Origin: Phlebotomus papatasi
Lineage: Eukaryota > Arthropoda > Insecta > Diptera > Psychodidae
Reading direction: 5' to 3'
DNA: 64,000 bases
NCBI RefSeq assembly: GCF_024763615.1
Contig: NC_077224.1
Span: forward strand, 88,794,712 to 88,858,711
Numbering within the stretch: the stretch's first letter is position 1; every line of letters starts with the position of its first letter. The notes beneath the pieces were generated by a model that saw only the letters and a list, made by a program, of their open reading frames with translations, was not told where the DNA came from and made no database searches. Of this stretch, positions 54,441 through 64,000 are shown in pieces. The position numbers and the translations under genes were made by a program.

Positions 54441-56064
54441 GTAAAATTTTATTCTATTTCTATCCATGTTTTTAACTATCGATTTCTCGGTATAAACTCA
54501 GAGAGAAATCTTTCTTTTTTCCTTTGAAAATGTCATACTTTACGAGAAGGTAGTATTAAACGTCTTTAAAGAGTTCTATTAAATAAGTTACGCCACTTCA
54601 GAAGTACTCGTTAAGTAAAGTTACTTTTTTAGTAACGCACATGTAAAGACGGGATTTTTAAGGAACCATTCAAGTAAACTACGACCAATTAAATCTTGAA
54701 CAAGTTTTAGTAACTGATATGAGACGGAAAAATTTAAATTTGTCATATGACATTGTCATACTGATACAGAATCATGGCAAAGGCGTTCCATTCCGTGAGG
54801 CTTGATGTACTGCTCAACAGTGTGGTTTCCGGGGACTTCCACTTTGCTGGCTTCCTTCTTATGTGACTGGCAGGTGTTAGAGGGTCAGCCTGGGTCGTAT
54901 AACTGCCCTAGCGAGCAGCGACCGTGCAAGTATGGCGTCCCTCAAGAGTTCGTGCTGGGTCCTCTTCTGTTCATTTGTGTACAGTGTACATCAATGGTCT
55001 CTTGAAGTTCGATTTGAAGGGACATCTCACCTTATACGCGGATGATGTTGCCTTTTTGTATTCTGACTACTCAGCCGATGCAGTGAGACGTCAGATAATG
55101 GAATTAGGACTTGGTTGGATGCGAATGGGATGTGTGTCGATCGTACGATGGCACATAGTTGCAGTGTATTCGTCTTTCATAGTTCTGTCGGATCGAATTA
55201 CTGTGTCAAGTTCCGAATTTTACTTTTCTGTTTTCGAAGCGCCAAACAGGAAAAAGTACCCATGCTTCGTACGATCCCAAGCTTCGTAATGACTAAATTT
55301 TTCCTATAGTAAGGTGCGATAATTGGATCGTTTTCTGAAGAGTTCTACTGAAACGCTTGTTTTTGGACTGATGAAATTCTTTTTGACTTTTTTAAAAACC
55401 TATAGAATTATTCACTGTTTCATTCAGAAACATAATATAAAAAAATATTAAAAATATTAAAGAAAATTTATAAAATAATGATAATACTGAAATAAGTTTG
55501 CATTCTCTAAGTGGATCGCCTCTTCGCTAATTGGGTCAAGTAGTTTTTTTTAGAGCAAAATGTAAATAGCCACAAATTCACTAATTTCTTTATAGAATAT
55601 TATTATTTCATGAAAATCGATTTACTCACCTTGCAGGGGAATGATTGCACTTGACAGTATGTTTCTCAATAAATGTCACTCCGCATATTTTAAAAACTGA
55701 GCACTGTCCTTTAGTTTTTAAAATATCGATGCGATAAGTTACATTTATTGTGAAACATAAAAAATAGCCATTACGAAGCTTGCTTAGGATCGTACGAAGC
55801 ATGGACACTTTCTCCCAACCATCAGTAAGGGCACTAGTAAAGGGATAGACATTGATACTACAACTTAAAGTGGATTTTGAACATATTCCTTGCCCCAGAA
55901 GTGCCATATAATCCTCTTATTAAACGTTAAAATACTTTGATAGTGCTTAACGATGAAGTTTAATCCTACCACTTGCAAAATGTATACATTTTTCTTTTAA
56001 ATTAAGCACACCTGAAGGCTTCCTGATTTCTCTATAATGTTTACTGAATTATTTTCCCTTGCAG
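54441..56064 (+). other. Intron of CBM39 gene B (1624 bp) with a LINE relic
   Basis: Donor GTAAAA, acceptor TTTTCCCTTGCAG. Holds a decayed reverse-transcriptase fragment at 54780-55130 and an inverted pair containing GCTTCGTACGATCC (about 55255-55290 against about 55765-55815). Confidence 0.75.
54780..55130 (+). pseudogene. Decayed reverse-transcriptase fragment of a non-LTR element
   Basis: RT motifs survive in different frames: AFHSV (KAFDSV-like), LCWLPSYVTGR, YGVPQEFVLGPLLF (GVPQGSVLGPLLF-like), then after a frameshift YINGLL and LTLYADDVAFLYS with the catalytic YADD. Stops and frame changes separate them. It lies in the intron, sense to the host gene. Confidence 0.8.
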
Positions 56065-56645
56065 CATCCAATGTCACTTCAGAGAGTGCAGCTGAGTGCT
56101 CCTGTTGCACTCCAATTCATCATCACTACCACTATCACTATTACACATCACCGGAGGTGAAGAATTCTGGGGAAAATGATACACATCAAACGAATCAAGA
56201 AGAATATGAGAAATTTACGCTGAAAGTTGCCAATCTTGAGCATGAGATTAATCGCACAAAGGATAAAGTAGAGTATGTCAGTGCACAGATAAATCCTCTT
56301 GCAGAGGAACTTCAAACGCTCAAAGATATGGTGAATTTTGTCCAGAGACGCCTTGAAAGAAGTCGAGAAAATTCTACAACTGCCAATGAATTACTTCTTA
56401 TTGGATCATTTCCCGCGCAAATTCCTAATCTTATTGACTATCTCGAGGAGTTTATGCGCCAAAATCTCGCCATAATGGATATCAGCGGGAGAATTGTAAC
56501 AGCTTGCCATCCAGCAGAAAAAGAAATTGTCTTCAAGGTATCTTCGAGGGAAGATAAGCGTCTCCTTCTCAAGTTAGCCAAGGAGAAGGAGTTGATTGAG
56601 CAGACTGGTTACGTACTTATGAATTTTCCTTCTTCAGATCCATAA
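56065..56645 (+). CDS. CBM39 gene B, exon 2: His-rich linker, coiled coil and unknown C-terminal domain
   Basis: Residues 122-314. A Cys-rich start (CSCC, 133-136) leads to a His/Tyr run (HHHYHYHYYT, 140-149) and a polar linker with possible N-glycosylation sites (NDT, NRT, NST). A long coiled coil follows at about 166-221 (YEKFTLKVANLEHEINRTKD...). The C-terminal region at about 229-308 includes NELLLIGSFPA and EIVFKVSSREDKRLLLKLAK. The order of parts and the motif pattern LLL-G-F...(I/L)xFxxxSxxDKxxLL match gene A, so the paralogs share a domain despite low identity. No GH16-like domain. Confidence 0.78.
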
Positions 56646-57536
56646 AGAGATTAAATCCTATTTATGTAATATCCATGTTGGGGCTTTGCTATCGAGATGT
56701 CCTGTCCAAATGGGGTTAAATTTTTGGCAAAATAGAACAGGAAAGATATTAGAGAAATTCAAATGGATAGAAACAATTACCATGGGGCATTCGCCGAATG
56801 CTTGAATTCTTGAAAGTTTGAACAATTTTCAAATTTCCCTTCATTGTTAAACATTGAGAAATTAACGAATTTAATGAGCCATTGAAATTTTCTAATGGAC
56901 AATTTCAAAAATCTCAATGTTAAGACCTTTTGTATTTTATTAAAATAAGAAAATTTTAATTAGTTTTTACACTAATTTCAGGATCTCTGTGAAAAAAATG
57001 TTAATTTTTTAAAGGCTTTAATATAGAGATGACGAAAATCCAAGATGCATTTTTGATCTTTATCCAAATAAATAAATTTAAATGCAAAATACTTGTTATC
57101 AACCTTTAAAATGTTATTTTTTTGGGGTGACTACAGTTTCATAGAAAGCAATATATTAATATAATATCTTCCAAATAAGACAATAAAATTAATAAATAAT
57201 AGAAGAATTTAGGAAATAGAAAATCTTATAAACAGAAAATTTTCTGAAATTTGAAAATTAGTATCATATTTTTTGGATTTTTATTCTCTTTTCAAAATTG
57301 AGATCATTGAGGTTCTTATAAGTTTGTTAATTAAGTTATTCAGTATCAGTATTAGGTATAAGGCATACAAGTAGCATTAATACAATGATTTTACCACAAA
57401 AAATCTATGAGTGAGTGAAATTAAGTTAATTATATCTGATTCATAAAATTATAGTTTCTTTTTTCAAAATTAAATCTCTTTCTAATACTTTCGGAATTCA
57501 ATTTTACTTGCTTTATATCTTGAGCATTGCGATATA
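56646..57536. other. AT-rich region downstream of gene B
   Basis: No gene or clear repeat seen. Confidence 0.5.
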
Positions 57537-57794
57537 CACTGACTGAGAGAAATCCGAAAAAGTTAAAATAACATTCCGGAAATATTTATTTTACCCTGCA
57601 GTATTGATTCGAAATCTGTGTAAATATTATGCTTTTTAGGTGTATTAGGGGTTAAAGTTACCCTTTTTCATGTTAATTTTACCCTTAAAAAAGTGTAAAA
57701 TTAACATTAAAAAATGTTGATATATTTTTACACCTAAAAAGTGTTAAAGTTATGAGGAAAAAAAGTTAATCGCAACTCTGTTTTTTTCTCAGTG
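57537..57794. mobile_element. CACTGAGAGAAA-ended MITE, copy 2, TA flanks
   Basis: CACTGACTGAGAGAAATCC at the left and TTTTTTTCTCAGTG at the right, with TA on both sides. Oriented opposite to the copy at 57897-58153. Confidence 0.85.
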
Positions 57795-57896
57795 TAGGGG
57801 AATATGGGGCAAACACAAGACAGATATTATTTCGTCAGTTGAAGCAGTAGAGCATCCAGTCAAAATGTGAATTTTCTAGGGGAAGTTTTATTCATT

Positions 57897-58153
57897 CACT
57901 GAGAAAAAAAAGAGGGTGCAATTAACATTTTTTCTTCATAAATTTAACACTTTTTGGGTGTAAAAATATATCAACATTTTTTAATGTTAATTTTACACCT
58001 TATTAAGGGTAAAATTAACATGAAAAAGGGTAACTTTAACCCCTAATACACCTAAAAAGGGTAATATTTACACCGATTTCGGATCAATACTGCAGGGTAA
58101 AATTAACATTTCCGGAATGTTATTTTAACTTTTCGGTTTTCTCTCACTCAGTG
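57897..58153. mobile_element. CACTGAGAGAAA-ended MITE, copy 3 (inverted relative to copy 2)
   Basis: Near-perfect reverse complement of 57537-57794 over about 255 bp, separated from it by about 100 bp. Confidence 0.85.
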
Positions 58154-58556
58154 TAAAAATATCAAATCATTTGGAACAATTTTATCGTGGACACGCTTTA
58201 TTCTCTTACTTGATTTGCCCAACTGTTCTTTCTCTCAGTGTTTCTAAAGCTGAATTCACATGATGAAAGAATGCATAAGAAATTTTACTTTGTAATTCTC
58301 AATTTAATTCTCAACTGTTCTCAATTGCGTTTGAGAACGACCTCTTGCGTGAAATGCTGAGACATAAGATATACGAGTACGACAACGGCCGATGCAACCA
58401 ACGATATATCTGTATTACAGTTTAATTGTTCGAACTCGATTCATAGGTGATTTATGAATCGGCTGAATCGGTTGCGAAACAAGAATGAACCGGTTATGAT
58501 ACGATAAGTAATTTTTATCTTAAAATCATTTTTTACTCTTAAAACTATTTTGTCGG

Positions 58557-59153
58557 ATTTTAAGTGATTTATGAATCGGTTGAAATCGGTTGAGAACCGG
58601 TAAAACGTAAATAATGCGAAGGTACTTTTAAGGTCTAAACTTAAATAGTCATGAGTTCGAGCACATTGTAAAGCTTGGGTCGCTTTGCCACCCCTTTTAA
58701 AATCATTTTACAAAAATTTCCTAGAGTTAACTTTTAGTTTATTAGTAGGGAGAGGTGGGGCTACTTTGAGCTGTGGGGCTACATTGTTATACATTTTTTC
58801 GCATATTTCTTATGTAAACTGGGTTTTAACATGATACAATTTGGATAGACAAAATAATATGGATTTAAATACAATAATTGCAAAAAGACAGCTTCATTTA
58901 GAAATTGGCGAAAATTTTGTATAACAATCTAGCCCGACAGCTCAAAGTAGCCCCACCTCCCCCTACTAATAAACTAGAAGTTAACTCTAGGAAATTTTTG
59001 TAAAATGATTTGAAAAGGGGTGGCAAAGCGTCCCAAGCTTTGCATTGTGCTCGAACTCATGACTATTAAGGTATAGACCTTAAAAGTACCTTCGCATCAT
59101 TTACGTTTACCGGTTCTCAACCGATTTGAACCTATTCATAAATCACTTAAAAA
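58557..59153. repeat. Large palindrome (arms about 180-190 bp) split by a central MITE
   Basis: 58557-58745 is the reverse complement of about 58976-59153 with few mismatches. Removing the central element leaves TTTATTAG-TA-CTAATAAA, a palindrome with its axis at the TA. Arm sequence related to the left arm also appears just outside (about 58440-58490). Confidence 0.85.
58748..58973. mobile_element. TA-target MITE (GGGGCA family) at the centre of the palindrome
   Basis: The ends GGGAGAGGTGGGGCTACTTT and, inverted, GGGGGAGGTGGGGCTACTTT are followed by GAGCTGT, and TA flanks both sides. Confidence 0.85.
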
Positions 59154-61854
59154 ACTTTTTTAAAGAAAAAAAAGCTGAACTGAAGATTATGTGCCTTGAA
59201 AGGTTGTCAAAAGTAAGTTACGACAATTGCTGGTTTAATCGATGACTTCTCGAAATTCTTCAATATGCAACAATTTTGAATACTTTTCTTGTCTTTGGGT
59301 TCTCGTGGTATTTTTTCTATTGCTTCCGTCAAATGATTTACGAAAATACTTCTCACTTTTATTTTGACAAACTCGATTCTGCTGTTTGCTTTTTAATAAT
59401 AATTAAGCGACTCTTCGACTCTGCTGAAGCGACCTCGTTCTTTACGAAGGAAAGTTAAAGATCTTTAATTGGCCGAAAATTCTTAATAACTATGAAGTTC
59501 GTCAAACCGATACCAGAGGCGCTGAAGCCTCATATTTTGCATTTTTTGGCAAATTTTACAAAAGATTTTTCGAAAACAAAACCTGTATTTAAAATCTTTT
59601 TTGAAGGTTTAGTAGAGAATTTCATTAGCCACATTTCGTCCACTTTGCTTTTTTTATCAGATTGTTGTTTAACCTCGATATTAAGGTTCAAATAGGAATC
59701 GAGCACTCAGCCAATTAGTATTCACAATTTTTCACATTTTCTCATTTGGATTTTAATTTTCTATTTAGACAACCTAGGGTATTTATAGAATTGCGTTTTG
59801 GTCTAAGAAGTCAGAAAAAGTGTTTTTTTTCTGACCTCTAATTTTTGATCTTCTCGGCCTTAAAGGGTTAATTGTGTTATATGTTATTTATCGCGTCATA
59901 AAATTGAGAAAGACCCGAAAGACCATTTTCCTCCGTCTCGAAGAAAAATTCTATTTTTGAACAATTTTTCTAAAAATTATTTTTCCATAAAATTGATAAA
60001 ATGCAGAGGTTGATGAAAAGAACAAAATAATAGATCATTATTACTGGTCAATTGGGTTATGACCTTGGAAAATAAGAAGGGGTGTTTCAAGGTCATAGAA
60101 GTGCAAATGATCAAATATTCTTTTGAATTATTTTTTCAGCATATCCAAAGAGTTTGAGTACCGAAATAAATAAGTAACTTAAAACACAGAGAATATTTAA
60201 ACATAATGCTTTCCCTTGAAGTTCGAGCAAGGTGTAATTTTTATCCTGAGTCAAAAGCAAGAAATTAAGATTATCATTTGATTGGTGAGTAAGAGCCAGA
60301 ATTCTTGAACAAATTGCACAAACAAATTTCAAAGAAGTTTATTTTTACAAGGACAGAAGTATATTGGATTGTCAAGACAATTAAATTTTCTGTAAAGAAA
60401 TTTATTATCTTCATTGGGTATTATTGATGTTGGAAGTAATGCTGGACACATTTTTGCATCACAATAAATTGTGACCATGTGTGTATTGGAAGGGATTAAT
60501 TCGAAAATGTGCTATGTAAAACTTTCTGCTAAATTTATCTTGAAACTTTGAATTTAGAAAGTCTCAAGACTTCAGTATGAACTAACGCTGTAGCTTTAAG
60601 TTAAGACATTACGTAAGGAGATTTATTTGACACCAAATTTTGTAAACTTTTCAAGCATAAAAGCATCTTCTTTCACCCCTTTTCTGTCCCATTTCGCAGT
60701 GTGTGGAAGCAATGCGGCGTAAAATGTAGATAATTGGCACAACTATACTAAGAATAGAATGGTAAGAGAAAAAAAAAGAAATACAGAGTGTATTAAACAG
60801 ATTGTCTTTCCGGGGTCCTCTTTTGGAAACCTCACTGAGGATCCCTCCTTTTGGTCTTACTTAAAAACTAAGAGGGCATTTCCGGAGGTGCACATTACCA
60901 TTTTTGGACCGATGGTAAAGGAAAGTGCGGAAAATGCTTCATTGAATACAAAATGGTCAGAGAAGAGGTCGTTAACGTTTTCCCAGGGACTGTCGTTTTT
61001 CTTCATACTCACACTTTAGTACCGTATAGCCCTTCCATACCCCTACCACCGCCATAATCTCATCCTTTTTAGACAATTTTCTCTGTATTTCGTGTGTTGA
61101 ACAATTTCGTTAAAATCCTTTTGACATAAAAATATCTCGTTGGGCTCTCGTTATATTAAATTTTATTCTCTTCCGACTTTCTCCGGTCTCGGTTCGGTTG
61201 TTTCCTCCGTTCCTCCTAATATTTAGATGGTGGCAGTTGTTTTTCCGTCTTTCCTTGGGACTTTTCCCTTTAACTGCGGGAGGAAAAAAACAGGTCTTTT
61301 GTACGTGGTTTGGGCAAAAGATGGGTTGGTGAATTTTCTTCCGCAGTTTTCCTTTGCCTCTTTTTGCGTGTAGCCTAATTTACAACATTGGCTGGCCTCT
61401 GACGAAAAGTAGAGAAGAGATTCTCGAGGGTACTCTTCTTAGGGGCTTTTTGTGGAAAGGGTGTAATGAATGGGCCAAAAAAAATCACAACACCTTTTTT
61501 TTTCTTCTCTACTATAGCAACATTTTATGTGGTTTTACTCTGACATTTTGACTGTGACTTTTTCTCTAGTATTTATTTCTCTTTGGTTAGCCACGCAGGG
61601 GGTATCAATGGTCTGGTTTCTAGGGGAAAGTAAGAACTCTTCACTATATAAAAGAAATTTAGCAATTACATCCATTTAAAGGCTGCAGCACATTTGTAAA
61701 TATTATTGGTTAAAATGGTAATTAAAAATGAAAATTAGTAGGGGAAGGCTGTTAGGCTTCGCGCACACTCTGTCTTCGAACACTTTGTATTTTTCCCATA
61801 TTCTGTTAATGAATTATATAAACATAAATTTGAATCTTAAAAATAAATAACTTA
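59154..61854. other. Gene-poor region
   Basis: A piggyBac-type end (CCTTAAAGGGTTAA) lies near 59859-59872. The block at about 60660-61560 is less AT-rich, with an 86-codon open frame at 60759-61019 that I do not recognise. No gene is claimed. Confidence 0.4.
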
Positions 61855-62800
61855 TAGCTCCTGTACATCTTTTAGATCAGGAAAATTTCATAAAATCAAA
61901 ATTTGCATCCTTTCTGAATTCTTTCTTTCTGAATAACATTGCATATGTTCATCCTCCCAGCAACGAAAGTTCCCTGTTTAAACATCGTTCAGCAAACGCG
62001 TTCGGAACAGGGTTCGGTCCAATGTAAATCCTTACGGGCTGGGAAAAAGCGAACGCGGTTGAAGCAATAGTTCTCCTTGATGGCCACCACTTTCTGAACA
62101 TTTGGGAGGCCGCCACCGTCGCGACAGGTCGAACAGGGAACTCTTTCGTTGCTGGGCTATCCTTTCACACTCTTCTTCTTCTTTTTTTGAACGTCTCACC
62201 AAATTAAATTTAGTTTAGTTCATTTTTGAGACCGAAAAAGTGGGATAGACTTATGCAAATATTTTGAGAAAGAAAGGGACACGAATTTTGATTTCATGAA
62301 ATTTTACCGATCTAAAAATTGTACAGCAGGTCTTAATGGTTCTGGCACACCTTTTAGATCAGAAAAATTTCATATATTCGAAATTCAAATCCCTTTCTTT
62401 CTTAAAAGCTTTGCATAAGTCTATCCCACTCTTTCGGACTCTTCTTCTTCTTTTGAACTACACCAAACTAAATTTAGTTTAGTCCATTTTTGAGATCGAA
62501 AAGGTGGGATAGACTTATGCAAATATTTTGAGAAAGAAAGGGACACGAATTTTATATTCATGAAATTTTACCGATCAAAAAATTGTACAGGAGGTTTTAA
62601 TGGTTCTGGCACACCTTTTAGATCAGAAAAATGTCATATAATCGAAATTCACATCCCTTTCTTTCTTAAAAGCTTTGCATAAGAATTTCCCACTCTTTCG
62701 GACTCCTCTTATTTTGAACATTACACCAAATTAAATTCAGTTGAGTTAAATTTTGAAAGAAACGGACACAAATTTTGATTTCATGAAATTTAACCCATTT
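61855..62800. repeat. Tandem foldback repeats, period about 264 bp
   Basis: GGTTCTGGCACACCTTTTAG recurs at 62338 and 62602. A partial unit starts near 61862. Each unit is itself palindromic (TTTGCATAAGTCTATCCCAC against GGTGGGATAGACTTATGCAA). About three and a half units, the first split by a MITE. Confidence 0.8.
61956..62156. mobile_element. 201-bp MITE with CCCAGCAACGAAAGTTCCCT ends
   Basis: Inverted ends of about 23 bp (CCCAGCAACGAAAG / CTTTCGTTGCTGGG type). The interior is markedly GC-richer than the host repeat. It interrupts a foldback unit whose intact siblings show the uninterrupted sequence. Flanks CATCCT and TATCCT suggest a diverged target duplication. Confidence 0.8.
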
Positions 62801-62857
62801 TCAAATTTTACTTTACCAATTTGAATATTTTACTTACTAAATTTACTAATTTACTTA

Positions 62858-63284
62858 GGGTAAGTGTGCCAAATTTCGGCATAGTTGCATGCAAGCGCCA
62901 AAGTCTCAATTTTGAAATGTAATATCATTAATAGAAATTGATTTTTTTCATTCCTTCTACTTTAGGAGTGTTGCTTAGAACCTTGTAGAAAGTTTATCGT
63001 CTTTACTTTCTCTAAAATCATTCTTAATACATTTTAAAATGAATAAAAATGTGGACATAGCTTTGGTGCCCTATTTCGGCCACCTTCATTCTCATAGTTC
63101 CTTACCCTTCGGGAATTCTTCCAATGTCTTTTTCACGTCATCTCGTTTGTCGAAGCTACATTTTTTGTTATTCTTTTGCATTGTATAATCTCTAGAGTAT
63201 GTAAAAACTAAAAATTCATGGAAATTCGAGGAACAAAAAAGGTGGCCGAAATTGCAATCTGGCCGGAATTTGGCACACTTACCC
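62858..63284. mobile_element. 427-bp TA-target MITE, GGGTAAGTGTGCCAAATTT ends
   Basis: Left GGGTAAGTGTGCCAAATTTC; right, inverted, GGGTAAGTGTGCCAAATTCC. TA on both sides. The internal GGCCACC / GGTGGCC echoes suggest internal repeats of the ends. Confidence 0.85.
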
Positions 63285-63286
63285 TA

Positions 63287-64000
63287 CCAAAAATGATTTT
63301 CTCCCATTTAAACAAGAATATTTTTCTTTGAAATTACCATTTCGAAAAAGGAATCTCTTATTGACCTTTGACCAATATTGCCTACCTTTCGGCGAAAAAG
63401 TCTTAAGAGCTTTATGTTCGAAATAGATATTTAAAAAACTCTGTGTTTTTGTAATCCACCTGTGTATTAGGCATAATGAACAGAAAAACAAAAAAAATTT
63501 AAAATGTTTACTTAAATTTATTAACAACGTCAACAAATACACTTGGCGATATGAGTTCTGTACAGTGAGTTAATTCCATATCACACAGATGATACCGTAA
63601 GACATTTTCAGCAAATTTTACTTCAAAAATGATTTTTTCAAGATTTATTTAGGTGCCTAGTACAGAGAGATGCATTTCGAATTAAAATTGTTTATATGTA
63701 TCAACTGGTTCTATTAGACGAGGGTATTTCAATTCAAAATCTCCCTTTGAAATAAAAACTTAATTGAGCTTTGTCACTATTTAATGTTGCCTAAAGCTCT
63801 TTATTTGAAAATAATTTGAGAAAACATTAATTTCTCGCAATTTATCAAACACTCAACTTTGTATTAATTAATTAAATAATTAATCAATTATTTATTTAAC
63901 TAATATTGCAAATATTTATTTATTTTATTCCTTTGATTCTAAAAAATACTGGATATAAGATTCTATGGTGAAGCGACTTTTGACATTGAAAATTTTATTT
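63287..64000. other. AT-rich region at the window end
   Basis: No gene or repeat recognised. Confidence 0.5.

Noticed and set aside
54802..55309. Several short open frames in the gene B intron considered as an alternative exon
   Set aside because: They are pieces of one frameshifted reverse transcriptase and break the CBM39 reading frame.
60759..61019. 86-codon open frame in a less AT-rich block
   Set aside because: Composition is suggestive, but no motif, homolog or splice signal could be tied to it.

Overview
The window is an AT-rich insect chromosome segment. The histone proteins are nearly identical to those of Drosophila and the array layout is dipteran. Two genes with an insect beta-1,3-glucan-recognition (CBM39) domain and dense MITE litter also point to a fly. 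A nematoceran such as a sand fly or midge is my guess, but the sequence alone does not prove it.

Positions 1-27.5 kb hold the end of a replication-dependent histone array. It has three H1, three H3 and three H4 genes, five H2B genes, three complete H2A genes, one H2A cut by an assembly gap, and two H2A genes erased except for the start codon. All complete copies are intronless and end in a histone 3' stem-loop followed by a purine-rich AAAGAG downstream element (altered in the last H3). H2A/H2B and H4/H3 are divergent pairs sharing promoter spacers. Two tandem units of about 6.88 kb run H1(-), deleted H2A, H2B(+), H4(-), H3(+), [gap], H2A(+). H1 is bracketed by inverted H2A/H2B pairs. In the third unit the segment holding H1 is flipped, as expected from recombination between those inverted pairs. 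Transposable elements sit in the spacers (a solo LTR, truncated LTR copies, TA- and TTA-target MITEs, a pogo-like relic), and several can be dated against empty sites in sister units.

Positions 27.5-45 kb are gene-poor. They contain one possible 5' gene end (29.0-29.26 kb, well-formed splice sites), many MITE families with clean target-site duplications (piggyBac-like TTAA, Harbinger-like TWA, Tc1/mariner-like TA), nested insertions, and a 5'-truncated Jockey/CR1-type LINE with a long open EN-RT frame (40.2-42.8 kb).

Positions 45.8-56.6 kb carry two tandem two-exon paralogs on the plus strand. Each encodes a signal peptide and a CBM39 glucan-binding domain in exon 1. After a phase-1 intron, exon 2 encodes a His-rich linker, a coiled coil and a shared C-terminal alpha/beta region I do not recognise. 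They lack the GH16-like domain of classical GNBP/betaGRP proteins. This architecture is the strongest candidate for something undescribed here.

Positions 56.6-64 kb contain no gene I can support. They hold inverted MITE pairs, a palindrome of about 600 bp with a MITE inserted at its exact centre, and tandem foldback repeats.
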